NCBI RefSeq assembly: GCF_004792515.1
Contig: NZ_CP038865.1
Location: forward strand, 1,682,501 to 1,746,500
DNA length: 64,000 nt
Direction of reading: 5' to 3'
Source of the DNA: Vagococcus xieshaowenii
GTDB lineage: Bacteria > Bacillota > Bacilli > Lactobacillales > Vagococcaceae
Each line of letters starts with the position of its first letter. The stretch's first letter is position 1. This document shows, piece by piece, positions 25,101 through 34,793 of this stretch. The position numbers and the translations under genes are program-made. A model generated the notes under the pieces. It searched no databases. It was not told where the DNA came from and saw only the letters and a list, made by a program, of their open reading frames with translations.

Positions 25101-26777
25101 ATGAAAGTTAACTTAAAAAACAATGAAACTGGGGTCTTTGGTATTGGTGGCCTTGGTGAAATTGGTAAAAACACTTATGGGATTCAGTTTCAAGATGAGA
25201 TTATCATTGTCGACGCTGGGATCAAATTCCCAGAAGATGACTTACTAGGCATCGACTATGTTATTCCAGATTATAGTTACATTGTTCAAAATTTAAACAA
25301 AGTAAAAGCACTGGTCATTACCCATGGACACGAAGACCATATTGGTGGAATTCCATTTCTATTAAAGCAAGCAAATATTCCTATTTACGCTGGTCCATTA
25401 GCGTTAGCTTTAATCCGTAATAAACTTGACGAACATGGTTTACTACGCGATGCAACGTTAAATGAAATTAACGAAGATACCGTCATTAAATTTAGAAAAA
25501 CGACTATTTCTTTCTTTAGAACAACTCACAGTATCCCAGATGCTTTAGGTGTTGTCGTTAAAACACCGTCTGGAAATATCGTCTGTACGGGAGATTTCAA
25601 GTTTGACTTCACCCCAGTTGGCGAACCACCAAACTTACAAAAAATGGCGAAAATCGGCAGTGAAGGCGTACTATGTATGCTTTCTGACAGTACAAATGCT
25701 GAAGTACCAGGTTTTACAAAATCGGAAAAAGTTATTGGTGAATCGATTGAGCGTATTTTTGAAAAAATCGAAGGGCGTATTATTTTTGCAACCTTTGCCT
25801 CTAATATCTTCCGTCTACAACAAACCGCACAAGCTGCTTTAGCGACTGGGCGAAAAATCGCCGTCTTTGGTCGTAGTATGGAAAATGCGATTGTTAATGG
25901 TCAAGAATTAGGCTATATCAATGTACCAAAAGATACTTTTGTCGATGCAAATTCAATTAATGAATATCCGGCAAATGAAATGTTGATTTTATGTACCGGT
26001 TCACAGGGAGAACCCATGGCAGCACTTAGTCGTATTGCTAACGGTACTCACCGTCACATTTCAATCCAACCGGGTGATACGGTAATTTTCTCAAGTTCAC
26101 CTATTCCTGGAAACACAACAAGCGTGAATCGTGTGATTAACCTATTATCCGAAGCTGGTGCAGAAGTTATCCACGGAAAAGTGAACAACATTCATACATC
26201 TGGTCATGGTGGACAAGAAGAGCAAAAATTAATGTTGAGCTTGATGAAGCCTAAATATTTCATGCCCGTTCATGGTGAATACCGTATGTTAAAAATCCAT
26301 ACTGAATTAGCACAATCTGTCGGTGTTGAAGCTGACAATTGTTATATTATGGAAAACGGTGATGTCTTAGCTTTAACAGCTGATAGCGCGCGTCGTGCAG
26401 GAAGTTTCCAAGCAGGCGACGTTTATGTGGATGGAAATGGTATCGGCGACATTGGAAACATTGTCTTACGTGATCGTCGTATTCTTTCTGAAGAAGGACT
26501 TGTTTTGGCCGTTGTAACAGTTAATTACGAGAAGAAAACCATTATGGCTGGACCTGATATCTTATCACGTGGCTTCATTTATATGCGTGAATCAGGAGAC
26601 TTGATCGTTCACTGTCAAAAATTATTGAATCGTGCGATTGAACAAGCCCTAAAAGAAGAAAATTGTAGCGAAAACATGATTCGTCAAAGAATTTTAGAAA
26701 CACTACAACCTTACTTAGCAGAAAAAACACAACGTAATCCAATGATTCTATCGATGATTTTGGAAGCAAATGACTAG
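25101..26777 (+). CDS. rnjA: Ribonuclease J1
   Basis: 558 residues, metallo-beta-lactamase/beta-CASP RNase with 5'-to-3' exonuclease and endonuclease activity in mRNA decay and rRNA maturation. Zinc motif HGHEDH (75-80), GDFKFD, SDSTNAE, the beta-CASP signature TGSQGEP and the IHTSGHG loop are all present, and the C-terminal dimerisation domain is full length. Co-transcribed with rpoY. Expression may be attenuated by the two leader hairpins. Confidence 0.95.
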   Translation: MKVNLKNNETGVFGIGGLGEIGKNTYGIQFQDEIIIVDAGIKFPEDDLLGIDYVIPDYSYIVQNLNKVKALVITHGHEDHIGGIPFLLKQANIPIYAGPLALALIRNKLDEHGLLRDATLNEINEDTVIKFRKTTISFFRTTHSIPDALGVVVKTPSGNIVCTGDFKFDFTPVGEPPNLQKMAKIGSEGVLCMLSDSTNAEVPGFTKSEKVIGESIERIFEKIEGRIIFATFASNIFRLQQTAQAALATGRKIAVFGRSMENAIVNGQELGYINVPKDTFVDANSINEYPANEMLILCTGSQGEPMAALSRIANGTHRHISIQPGDTVIFSSSPIPGNTTSVNRVINLLSEAGAEVIHGKVNNIHTSGHGGQEEQKLMLSLMKPKYFMPVHGEYRMLKIHTELAQSVGVEADNCYIMENGDVLALTADSARRAGSFQAGDVYVDGNGIGDIGNIVLRDRRILSEEGLVLAVVTVNYEKKTIMAGPDILSRGFIYMRESGDLIVHCQKLLNRAIEQALKEENCSENMIRQRILETLQPYLAEKTQRNPMILSMILEAND

Positions 26778-26792
26778 CATAAGGTCAACTAT

Positions 26793-26845
26793 AAAAAACG
26801 TTAGTCCCTCAAAGGTTTATCCTAAAAAGGGCTAACGTTTTTTTT
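26793..26845 (+). terminator. Terminator after rnjA
   Basis: Stem AAAAAACGTTAG/CTAACGTTTTTT extended by CCC/GGG with small offsets, ending in eight T. Confidence 0.88.
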
Positions 26846-26950
26846 GCTATTTAAACTTTGGCATAAATTATCTCATGTCTTTTATCGATTTCTCACTAGT
26901 ATGTTACAATTGATTTAAAGAGCGTTAAAAAGACAACGAGGTGAAAGTGA

Positions 26951-27727
26951 ATGAATAAAAACAAAGAACTATACCAACAACAAGTGATTAAAGTTTGTGC
27001 CCAAGTTGGTAAAATACTGGTCGCAAGTGGTGCTGAAATACCTCGAGTCGAGCAAACCGTTGAATATATTGGAAAATCTGCCAACGTCGATATTTCTTGC
27101 TATGTGACGTTAAGTGCTGTTTTTATTGATTCTGGTGACGGTATGGCTTCTCACTTTGTAAAAGTACAATTAAAAGGCTTTAATTTACAAAAAGTGGATG
27201 AAATTAACCACTTATCTAGAAGTTTCCAAGAAGGATCGATTACTTTTACTCAATTGGCTAAACAAGTAGAAATAATTTCAGAACAAGTGATTGATTTTCC
27301 AAAGCGCTATAAAGTCTTAGGAGCCGGTCTAGTATCGGTTACCCCAATGATGGTTTTTACGGCGACTTGGGTAGATTTAGCCTTGGCCTTTTTTATTGGC
27401 ATGATTGGCTACAGTACCTTACATACAATTGAACGCCGAACAACTGTCCCTTATATCAAAGAAGCACTTAGTAGTTTTATTATCGCGACGCTCGCTTCAA
27501 TTGTGACACTAGTTGGTCTTGGTCAAAGTTCTAGCAGCATTATTTTGTGTGCCTTAATGCCCTTGGTTCCTGGATTATCCATTACAAACTCTTTAAGAGA
27601 AATTATCAGCCGTCATACCATTTCAGGAATGATGCGGGCCGTCGATGCCGTACTAACGGCGGGAGCTATTGGCTCGGGCGTTATTCTTGCAACCTCATTG
27701 ACTAACCAATTATTAGGAGGTGTCTAA
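26951..27727 (+). CDS. Threonine/serine exporter, ThrE N-terminal-type subunit
   Basis: 258 residues, DUF1212/ThrE family. A soluble N-terminal part of about 110 residues (QQVIKVCAQVGKILVASGAE, IPRVEQTV) is followed by about five transmembrane helices, with LVPGLSITNSLREIISRH, a family hallmark. GAGGTGA ribosome site before the ATG. It is followed 2 bp later by the small membrane partner, together reconstituting a full ThrE. Role in efflux of threonine/serine is inferred from family. Confidence 0.88.
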   Translation: MNKNKELYQQQVIKVCAQVGKILVASGAEIPRVEQTVEYIGKSANVDISCYVTLSAVFIDSGDGMASHFVKVQLKGFNLQKVDEINHLSRSFQEGSITFTQLAKQVEIISEQVIDFPKRYKVLGAGLVSVTPMMVFTATWVDLALAFFIGMIGYSTLHTIERRTTVPYIKEALSSFIIATLASIVTLVGLGQSSSSIILCALMPLVPGLSITNSLREIISRHTISGMMRAVDAVLTAGAIGSGVILATSLTNQLLGGV

Positions 27728-27729
27728 TC

Positions 27730-28191
27730 GTGAATTTTTTTCATTTAATCGTTGAATTCATCGTCGCCTTTCTATCCACCTTAGGATTTGGTTTAATTAG
27801 CAATGTGCCTAGGCGAACTATTCCTTATGCTTGCCTAACTGGTGCAACCGCTTGGATTGTCTACACTCTGCTAGAAGGTGACGGACACGATGTTATTTTA
27901 TCAAACTTTTTTGCCGCTTTAACGATTGGTTTACTAGGAAATTTCTTTGCTATTAAAATAAAAGTTCCGGTTAATATGATCTATTTACCTAGTTTAATTT
28001 CACTCGTGCCCGGTAGTATCATTTACCTTGGGATGAAAAACTTTACAAGTGGAAACACCCTTATTGCATCAACTGACTTATTCAAAGTCATCCAAATCGC
28101 TCTTGCTTTAGCAGTTGGTTTCGTATTTGCCGAGGTATTGTTTACCTATTTGAGAAAAGTGTACCAAAAAGCATTAACTATTAAGAAATAA
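27730..28191 (+). CDS. Threonine/serine exporter, ThrE C-terminal-type subunit (DUF3815)
   Basis: 153 residues with about five hydrophobic helices; resembles the C-terminal half of ThrE (FGLISNVPRRTIPYACLTGA, LPSLISLVPGSIIYLG). The AGGAGG ribosome site lies in the last codons of the preceding gene (LLGGV), so translation is coupled. It converges on the SEDS-protein gene with 11 bp between the stops and no obvious terminator in between. Confidence 0.87.
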   Translation: MNFFHLIVEFIVAFLSTLGFGLISNVPRRTIPYACLTGATAWIVYTLLEGDGHDVILSNFFAALTIGLLGNFFAIKIKVPVNMIYLPSLISLVPGSIIYLGMKNFTSGNTLIASTDLFKVIQIALALAVGFVFAEVLFTYLRKVYQKALTIKK

Positions 28192-28202
28192 TAAAATCAC
28201 CT

Positions 28203-29369
28203 CTAGCTAAACGCTCTTTTTCCCCTGCTTTTTATATAATCAATCTGATCATGTCGTCTACTTGCTATATTCAACACTACCCCCACAGCCACAGAGTTTA
28301 TCAAAAAGTTAGTCCCACCATAACTAATAAAAGGCAGTGGGATTCCTGTCATCGGAATCAATCCTGAAATACTTGAAATATTAACGGTGATTTGAATAAA
28401 GAACAATAGCCCAATACCTGTTAAAAGTAAGCCTTCTTGATGATTATCCCATTTATAAGATAAATAAAAAATTCTTGCACATAGTCCTAATAACAGCGCC
28501 AATACTACCATGCTAAATAACAGTCCCCATTCTTCTACAATGATAGAAAAAATAAAATCTGTCTCAGCTACGGGTAAATATCCCTGTTTTGTCATACTAT
28601 TTCCTAACCCTAATCCAAATAGCCCGCCATTATAAATGGCAATAAATGATTGACTCATTTGATAACCTGAGCCAAAATACTCATCAAATGGATTAGAAAC
28701 ACTTATGATACGTTCGTATACATGATGAAATAGTCCTGGTAATAAATGATGATTCCCCAAAAATACGATGATTCCTGCTACTACTAATAAACTACCTAAA
28801 CCTGCGGCTATTAACATACCTATGTACTTGATTGGAACAGAATTTATCATAATCATTGCTAGCACGATAAATAACACCATCAAAGCTCCCGTCACTTTAG
28901 GTTGCGTTAAAATTAACGAGGCTAACAACCCACTAATAATAAGCGGATAATTCCACGTCTTCATTTTTTTATCTACCTGACGATAATAGTGTGCTAAATA
29001 AAATACTAAGGCTAACATCGCAAAATCTGCTGGTTGAAATTGAATACCCACAATAGATAACCATCTTTTAGCACCGTTAATATTAACTCCTAGCCCTGGT
29101 ATTTTAACCATAAACAAAAAAATTAACGAACTGACAACTAAAAATATCGTCACTCTAGAATGTAAAATAACCGATAATCTAATACAAAAAATTGATCCCA
29201 CTATGAGAAAACCTACCGCTACAAACAATCCTTGTTTCATAAACAAATCAATCGTTGCATCTCCTTGACTCCATAATCGGTACGAACTGGCGCTATAAAC
29301 CATTAACATACCAAATAAACTCACTAACACATAACTTCCTAATATCATCCCATCAACTCGCTTATGCAC
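28203..29369 (-). CDS. FtsW/RodA/SpoVE family SEDS peptidoglycan polymerase
   Basis: About 388 residues, ten membrane helices. Family landmarks: MVYSASSYRLW, INGAKRWLSIVGIQFQPAD, the large extracellular loop around NPFDEYFGSGYQMSQSFIAI, the catalytic region VAETDFIFSIIVEE, and IPLPFISYGGTNFL. SEDS proteins polymerise lipid II strands with a partner class B PBP. The motif order resembles FtsW more than RodA, but no division genes adjoin it, so I do not assign a symbol. The start is uncertain: the GTG at 29369 has AGGTGG 5 nt upstream; a GTG at 29378 and later starts are possible. Confidence 0.85.
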   Translation of the reverse strand: MHKRVDGMILGSYVLVSLFGMLMVYSASSYRLWSQGDATIDLFMKQGLFVAVGFLIVGSIFCIRLSVILHSRVTIFLVVSSLIFLFMVKIPGLGVNINGAKRWLSIVGIQFQPADFAMLALVFYLAHYYRQVDKKMKTWNYPLIISGLLASLILTQPKVTGALMVLFIVLAMIMINSVPIKYIGMLIAAGLGSLLVVAGIIVFLGNHHLLPGLFHHVYERIISVSNPFDEYFGSGYQMSQSFIAIYNGGLFGLGLGNSMTKQGYLPVAETDFIFSIIVEEWGLLFSMVVLALLLGLCARIFYLSYKWDNHQEGLLLTGIGLLFFIQITVNISSISGLIPMTGIPLPFISYGGTNFLINSVAVGVVLNIASRRHDQIDYIKSRGKRAFS

Positions 29370-29522
29370 GTCTACCACCTCATTAATAAAAACAACATCT
29401 GATGATTAACTATTGTTCTCTTTTTTTCTTCTCATTATAGTAAACATTAGATGTTTCACAACCCGTTTTTAGCTAATTGGAAAAGATTAAGGAAAAACTT
29501 AATTTATCACATATGTTCTAAA

Positions 29523-29562
29523 AAAGAGGCTCTATGACAAAATTCTGTCACAGAGCCTCTTT
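29523..29562 (-). terminator. Terminator of TGTGACA family, after the repeat array
   Basis: A 17-bp stem AAAGAGGCTCTATGACA/TGTCACAGAGCCTCTTT (one mismatch), loop aaattc, A-run to the left. It ends the methionine gamma-lyase-like gene transcript after the structured repeats. Confidence 0.88.
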
Positions 29563-29582
29563 ACAAAATAAACAGTACTCCA

Positions 29583-29853
29583 AAAGCAACCCACACCTTC
29601 AAGCACTTTACCCAATCCGGCTTTCAGGTACTGCTTTTTCGGCAATATGTTGTAACTCTCAAAAATTGTTGCACAATTTTCATTGTCACACGCATATTGC
29701 TCAAAAGCAACCCACACCTTCAAGCACTTTACCCAATCCGGCTTTTGAGTGCAGTCCTTCGGAAGTTTCTCTTAACCGTTTAAAAATTTAAAAACAATTT
29801 TTAGCCGTTCTTCGATATTTCTAAGGCCTAAACGCACTCGCAAGCACTTTTAA
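29583..29853 (-). repeat. Tandem pair of structured 3'-end repeats, locus 3
   Basis: Conserved boxes (minus strand AAAGTGCTTG...) lie at about 29590-29611, 29710-29731 and 29833-29853. The last overlaps the TAA stop of the gene at 29850. The unit next to the gene resembles that of locus 1 (GAAGTTTC..GATATTTC-type core, TTTTTAGC loops). The far unit resembles that of locus 2 (AAAATTGT-tgc-ACAATTTT core). The segment caaaagcaacccacacc is directly repeated 120 bp apart. Two short open frames here are chance products. Confidence 0.85.
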
Positions 29854-31103
29854 TTATAAAAAATTTCTTGTACGGCATGGCTTACGGCGATTTTAACATG
29901 TTCATACGTTAATCCGCCTTGAACATATAAGCGATATGGTGGGCGAATAGGGCCATCTGATGTTAATTCTAAGCTAGCACCTTGAATAAAGGTTCCAGCT
30001 GCCATGATTACATCGTCTTCATATCCAGGCATATAAGCTGGAACTGGCGAGACATGAGCATCTACAGGAGAAAATGTTTGAATGGCTTGCGCAAATTTAA
30101 TCATTTTTTCTTTTTCTTCCAATTCAACCATTTGAATAAGATCCGTTCTTGGTTCATCCCATTTAGGAGTCGAAACGACATCAAATTCTTCTAACAAAGC
30201 CGATGTAAAAATTGCGCCTTGAATCGCTTGGCTCACAGCATGTGGTGCCAAGAAGAATCCTTGAAACATTTCATGAACCGTATCTAGCATTGCCCCAGCT
30301 TCTTTTCCGATTCCTGGCGTCGTCAATCGATAGGCACATTTTTCAATTAAGTCTTTATTCCCCACAATATAGCCACCAATTTTCGCTAAGCCACCACCTG
30401 GGTTTTTAATTAAAGAGCCAGCCATTAAATCTGCGCCAACTTGTGTCGGTTCCAACGTTTCAGCAAATTCACCATAACAATTATCCACAAAAACAATCGC
30501 TTCAGGATAATGTTCTTTAACAAAACGAATCATCTCTTCGATTTTTTCAATCGTAAAGGATGGACGTTGGTCATACCCGCGTGAACGTTGAATCGCGAAG
30601 ACTTTTGTTTTAGCCGTTGCTTTTTCTTTCACACCTTCAAAATCAACACTACCATCAGCTAATAACTCAACATGGTCATAACCGATATTATATTCCTTGA
30701 ACGAACCAATACCGTTACCTGTCACACCCACGACTTCTAATAAAGTATCATATGGTGTGCCAGTAATATACAATAAATCATCTCCTGGACGTAACACACC
30801 AAACAACGCAGTCGAAATCGCGTGCGTCCCTGAGATTAATTGTGGACGAACGATACAATCTTCAGCCCCGAAAACTTCAGCGTATACTGCTTCTAATGCT
30901 TCACGCCCCATATCGTCATAACCATAGCCTGTTGACTTATTAAAATGACTTTCTGATACTTTATGTTTTCTAAACGCTGCTAACACTTTTGCCTGGTTAT
31001 TTAACGCCACTTCTTGCATTTCTAAACGACGTGTACCAATTTTTTTATCGACCGTCTTGATTTTTTCTAATAATTCTGTTGATAACCCTTCATTCCAACT
31101 CAT
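29850..31103 (-). CDS. Methionine gamma-lyase/aluminium resistance family protein (YnbB-like)
   Basis: 417 residues, PLP-dependent fold-type I enzyme (Met_gamma_lyase family). VRPQLISGTHAISTALFGV, FVDNCYGEF and LIKNPGGGLAKIGGYIVG, which contains the probable PLP lysine, are visible. The ATG at 31103 follows GAGGAGG; a longer frame into hflX lacks a site. It starts 1 nt after the hflX stop, the same order as hflX-ynbB in Bacillus. True substrate is not known for the family despite its name. Its stop codon is fused to a structured repeat array. Confidence 0.87.
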   Translation of the reverse strand: MSWNEGLSTELLEKIKTVDKKIGTRRLEMQEVALNNQAKVLAAFRKHKVSESHFNKSTGYGYDDMGREALEAVYAEVFGAEDCIVRPQLISGTHAISTALFGVLRPGDDLLYITGTPYDTLLEVVGVTGNGIGSFKEYNIGYDHVELLADGSVDFEGVKEKATAKTKVFAIQRSRGYDQRPSFTIEKIEEMIRFVKEHYPEAIVFVDNCYGEFAETLEPTQVGADLMAGSLIKNPGGGLAKIGGYIVGNKDLIEKCAYRLTTPGIGKEAGAMLDTVHEMFQGFFLAPHAVSQAIQGAIFTSALLEEFDVVSTPKWDEPRTDLIQMVELEEKEKMIKFAQAIQTFSPVDAHVSPVPAYMPGYEDDVIMAAGTFIQGASLELTSDGPIRPPYRLYVQGGLTYEHVKIAVSHAVQEIFYN

Positions 31104-31104
31104 C

Positions 31105-32337
31105 TTATGCCTCCTCTTTCTTTCCCCATTTTGATTCTTTTGATGCATAGCCCGTTACAAGATAATTGCCTGTCGTTTCATCGTATTCTTGTGAAAGCAT
31201 TAAGGTTTGTTGTGCTAACTCCATCAATTCTTTCCCTTGAGCCGGCGTTAATTCTAATCGGTAAGGTTCAAAAATTTGTTTCAGCTGTTCAATGATGGCT
31301 TGTTCAATGATGGCGATACTGTCTGGATCATTGGCTGAAATTTGACAGCTTGGAAACAGCGTAGGTGCAAACAAATGATCTTCAACTAAGTCCATTTTGT
31401 TATAAACAGTTAACACAGGAATCCCATCCATCTCCAAATCTTTCATTAGCTCCATTACTGTTTGTTCTTGTAAATGACGATCTTCAGAACTTGCATCTAC
31501 TACGTGTAACAACAAGTCCATCCCACGACTTTCTTCAAGTGTCGACTGGAAAGCTTCAATTAATTGTGTCGGTAAGTCTTGAATGAATCCTACCGTGTCT
31601 GTCACAGTAACGCCCATGGAATCATTTAATTTCCATTTTTTTGTTAACGGATCTAGTGTGGCAAACAATTCATCTTTAGAATATGTCCCCGCATTCGTTA
31701 AGAGATTTAGCAATGTTGATTTTCCAGCATTGGTATAACCAATTAAACCAATTTGAAAGACATTAGAGTTTTTACGTTTTTGACGATTACGTTCACGATG
31801 AGCCGCAACTTCCTTTAATTCACGTCGAATATTGGCAATCGTATCACGAATATGACGACGGTCTGTTTCTAATTTTGTTTCACCAGGTCCACGTGTCCCA
31901 ATGCCTCCTCCAAGACGAGACAATTCTGCATTACTCCCAACTAAACGTGGAAGCATATAACTCATTTGAGCTAGCTCTACTTGCAATTGTCCCTCTTTTG
32001 AACGGGCACGTAAGGCAAAAATATCTAAAATCAATTGCACACGGTCTAATACACGAACGCCCACTTCAGCTTCAATATTTCGGCCTTGACGTGGTGTCAA
32101 TTCATGATTAAAAATTACTAAATCAATTTCATGTGCCTCAACTAACTGTTGAATTTCTTCTAACTTTCCTTTACCAACAATCGTCTGACGATTAATCGCC
32201 TGTAATTTTTGTGTGACTTCTAATACTACTTCACCATGAGCCGTCTTTACTAAATTTTTTAATTCGATCATCGATTCTTCAAAATGTCTAAAATTTTCTG
32301 GGTTTTCAACCCCTACTAGTAGAACGCGTTCAGTCAT
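31105..32337 (-). CDS. hflX: GTPase HflX
   Basis: 410 residues. An N-terminal ribosome-binding domain (with ELTPRQGRNIE and LARMSY-like LAQMSYMLPRL, then GGGIGTRGPGETKLE) is followed by a G domain with GYTNAGKSTLLN, the switch region DPLTKKW, DTVGFIQDLPTQLIEAFQST and NKMD. HflX rescues or splits stalled 70S ribosomes after stress. It overlaps miaA by 8 bp and precedes the YnbB-like gene. Confidence 0.95.
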   Translation of the reverse strand: MTERVLLVGVENPENFRHFEESMIELKNLVKTAHGEVVLEVTQKLQAINRQTIVGKGKLEEIQQLVEAHEIDLVIFNHELTPRQGRNIEAEVGVRVLDRVQLILDIFALRARSKEGQLQVELAQMSYMLPRLVGSNAELSRLGGGIGTRGPGETKLETDRRHIRDTIANIRRELKEVAAHRERNRQKRKNSNVFQIGLIGYTNAGKSTLLNLLTNAGTYSKDELFATLDPLTKKWKLNDSMGVTVTDTVGFIQDLPTQLIEAFQSTLEESRGMDLLLHVVDASSEDRHLQEQTVMELMKDLEMDGIPVLTVYNKMDLVEDHLFAPTLFPSCQISANDPDSIAIIEQAIIEQLKQIFEPYRLELTPAQGKELMELAQQTLMLSQEYDETTGNYLVTGYASKESKWGKKEEA

Positions 32338-33295
32338 GCGTCCCTCCTTCCGAAGCTAGCCATTTACTAATGGCTGCTTCTAATTCAGTTTGTTTCTCTG
32401 GATACTGTACTAAATCCCACCATTCAACAGGCATGCGATTTCTAAACCATGTTAATTGACGTTTCGCATAGCGACGTGAATTTTGTTTAACTTGCTCAAT
32501 AGCTTCTTCTAATGACATACGACCATCTAAATAAGGAAAAAATTCTTTGTACCCAATTCCTTGGGCACCTTGAACGTGTCGCTTATCCGCTAATAGCTGG
32601 ACTTCTTCCATTAACCCTTGTGTCATCATCATATCCACACGTTGATTGATGCGCTCATATAGCAGTTCACGATCTGTGGTTAACCCAATAAGCTTAACAT
32701 CATACAAGGCATTTTCTAAGTTAGAAAAATCTACTTGTTGATCGGTTATACTACATCCAAACAACTCTTTTAATTCTATTGCACGAATAACACGACGTGT
32801 GTTATTTTCATGAATAATTGCAGCTGCCTCAGGATCAATTTGTTGAAGATACTGCCACGGTTTATTACGTCCTTCTGTCAACATGATTGTCTCCCATTTA
32901 TCGCGAAAAGCTTGTTTTTCATCTTCGGTAACAGTTCCTTCATTGGCGCCTAATTCAAAATCAAACAGTAACGATTGAATATATAAACCTGTACCGCCCA
33001 CGATTATTGGCGTTTTACCACGTGAAATAATCTCTTCAATATATCGACGTGCTCCTTGTTGAAAATCACTGGCAGAATAACTACCTTCAAGAGGAATTTC
33101 ATCTAATAAATAATGTGGAATCCCTGCTTGTTCTTCTTTGGTTGCTTTGGCTGTCCCAATATCAAGTTGTTGATAGACTTGTAAGGAATCTCCACTAATA
33201 ATTTCACCATTAAATGTTTGTGCTAAAGAAACACTAAGGGCGGTCTTACCTACAGCAGTTGGCCCTACAATTACCATTAATTTAGGTTTTGTCAT
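32330..33295 (-). CDS. miaA: tRNA dimethylallyltransferase MiaA
   Basis: About 321 residues; adds the isopentenyl group to A37 of tRNAs reading UNN codons. P-loop GPTAVGKTALS, SGDSLQVYQQLDIGTAK, GGTGLYIQSLL and the C-terminal GAQGIGYKEFF plus KRQLTWFRNR are conserved. I place the start at MTKPKLMV, just after the stop of the preceding gene; an ATG six codons upstream overlaps that gene. Part of the miaA-hflX-ynbB run. Confidence 0.94.
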   Translation of the reverse strand: MTKPKLMVIVGPTAVGKTALSVSLAQTFNGEIISGDSLQVYQQLDIGTAKATKEEQAGIPHYLLDEIPLEGSYSASDFQQGARRYIEEIISRGKTPIIVGGTGLYIQSLLFDFELGANEGTVTEDEKQAFRDKWETIMLTEGRNKPWQYLQQIDPEAAAIIHENNTRRVIRAIELKELFGCSITDQQVDFSNLENALYDVKLIGLTTDRELLYERINQRVDMMMTQGLMEEVQLLADKRHVQGAQGIGYKEFFPYLDGRMSLEEAIEQVKQNSRRYAKRQLTWFRNRMPVEWWDLVQYPEKQTELEAAISKWLASEGGTHD

Positions 33296-33296
33296 A

Positions 33297-34034
33297 CTAT
33301 TTTTGCCACTCATTTCTTAACGCTACTGCTGTTCTAGGATAGTCCGTCATAATACCTGATACACCATACTTGAAACAGAATAACATTTGATCTTTTTTAT
33401 TTACTGTCCATGGTCGTAATGCTTTTGAAAATGTTGAAACCTGTTCAGGATGCTCTTCCAGCCAAGTGATTTTAGGATGTATGCCGGTAATATTTCTAGT
33501 CAACAAACCATAATCAATCATTTCTTGATCTGCAAATGTAATTAACGCGTTAGGCACTTCTGGTGCTATTTTTTCAAGAATAACCAATGTGCCTACATTA
33601 AAACTCGAATACATAAAACTAAACGGCCATATATCAGATATCATCCACTCATGAATACGTGTTTCAATCTCAGGATAGTGGATTTTATCTGTTTTAATCT
33701 CTATATTTAAGATGCCTTTAAAATTCAATTGCTTCAAAAAGTAAGTCACTTCTTCTAACGTCGGAACAATCGTTTCGTCATATTCTTCTGAAAACCAGCT
33801 ACCTGCATTAAACGATTGTATCTCTTTCTTCGTCAAGTCCATCACGCGACCTGTTCCCGTTGTCGTCCGATCAATCGTTTCATCATGAATCACCATTAAG
33901 TGGCCGTCTTTAGAAACATGAACATCTAGTTCAATCCCGTCCGCATCAGCCAACACAGCTTCTTCAAAAGCAGGCAAGGTGTTTTCTGGATGTGTACCTT
34001 TACTTCCACGATGTGCAAAAACTTTCGTCAACAT
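33297..34034 (-). CDS. Glycerophosphodiester phosphodiesterase
   Basis: 245 residues, GDPD family TIM barrel. Catalytic motifs FAHRGSKGTHPENTLPAF, GIELDVHVSKDG and VIHDETIDRTT carry the two histidines and the metal-binding Glu-X-Asp. No signal peptide, so it is a cytoplasmic enzyme that releases glycerol-3-phosphate from glycerophosphodiesters. It overlaps or abuts miaA, suggesting one transcript. Confidence 0.92.
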   Translation of the reverse strand: MLTKVFAHRGSKGTHPENTLPAFEEAVLADADGIELDVHVSKDGHLMVIHDETIDRTTTGTGRVMDLTKKEIQSFNAGSWFSEEYDETIVPTLEEVTYFLKQLNFKGILNIEIKTDKIHYPEIETRIHEWMISDIWPFSFMYSSFNVGTLVILEKIAPEVPNALITFADQEMIDYGLLTRNITGIHPKITWLEEHPEQVSTFSKALRPWTVNKKDQMLFCFKYGVSGIMTDYPRTAVALRNEWQK

Positions 34035-34047
34035 CTTCCCACCTCAT

Positions 34048-34545
34048 TTACTCATTATTATCCAGCGATTCTTCTTGTTGGTTCAACCACGTTTCGTACT
34101 CTTCATATCGTTGATCGATTAATTTTTTTACGATTTGATAATTCTCTTCAGAATAGATGACCCCTTGATAAAATGTTTCAAAACCTTCTAAGTGTTTCAA
34201 TGAAGGCATTAAGGCTTCATAGTCTTCTAGGTAATTGCCATAATCTCGTGAATATAATTCTTTTTCTAAATAATAAGCATTTGCAAACCTTGCACCTGTT
34301 TCATTAAAATCTTCTGCCATAATAGTGCCGTCAAAAAACGTCATTAATATATCAAAGGCATCTAACATCGTTAGTTTCAATTTCATTTGTATTGCTGGAT
34401 ATTCCTCATTTAATTCTGAGCCCGAAAAGCCGTTTTCAGCCATCCAGCGAAAAAAGAAAGCAATATGAACGCCACCCTGTTCATTAGGTAATTCTTTAGG
34501 ATAGTCTGGTACTTCATAATGCCAAATTGCTTTATCAATTGCCAT
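34048..34545 (-). CDS. Hypothetical protein, DUF7832-like
   Basis: 165 residues, acidic and soluble. It starts AIDKAIWHYEVPDYPKELP, followed by HIAFFFRWMAENGFSGSEL, a pattern I associate from memory with DUF7832 proteins of unknown function. Aromatic and acidic residues are frequent and no catalytic motif is obvious. AAGGAG site upstream; 13 bp before the phosphodiesterase gene, so probably first gene of that operon. Confidence 0.7.
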   Translation of the reverse strand: MAIDKAIWHYEVPDYPKELPNEQGGVHIAFFFRWMAENGFSGSELNEEYPAIQMKLKLTMLDAFDILMTFFDGTIMAEDFNETGARFANAYYLEKELYSRDYGNYLEDYEALMPSLKHLEGFETFYQGVIYSEENYQIVKKLIDQRYEEYETWLNQQEESLDNNE

Positions 34546-34740
34546 GATTGTTCTCCTTATTATAATTATTAGTTACAATGATGCCCTCACCACATAATTC
34601 TTCACACTCTATTATATGATGAAACGTCAGAAAATACATCATTGACTATCTCAAAACTTCAATTTATGCATTAAAATCAGTCTATCATCTGTTTTTACAA
34701 GTTAATGAGAAAAAAGATGATAACAAACACTATTATTCGT

Positions 34741-34777
34741 AAAAAAGGAGCTATGACAAAAATTGTCACAGCTCCTT
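34741..34777 (-). terminator. Terminator of TGTGACA family, after recA
   Basis: Stem AAGGAGCTATGACAA/TTGTCACAGCTCCTT with one mismatch and a 3-nt loop; the A-run to the left gives a T-tail on the minus strand. Confidence 0.88.
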
Positions 34778-34793
34778 AATAACGCTATTAAGC

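Noticed and set aside
29532-29791. Overlapping short frames on both strands
   Set aside because: They lie entirely in the terminator and structured repeats.
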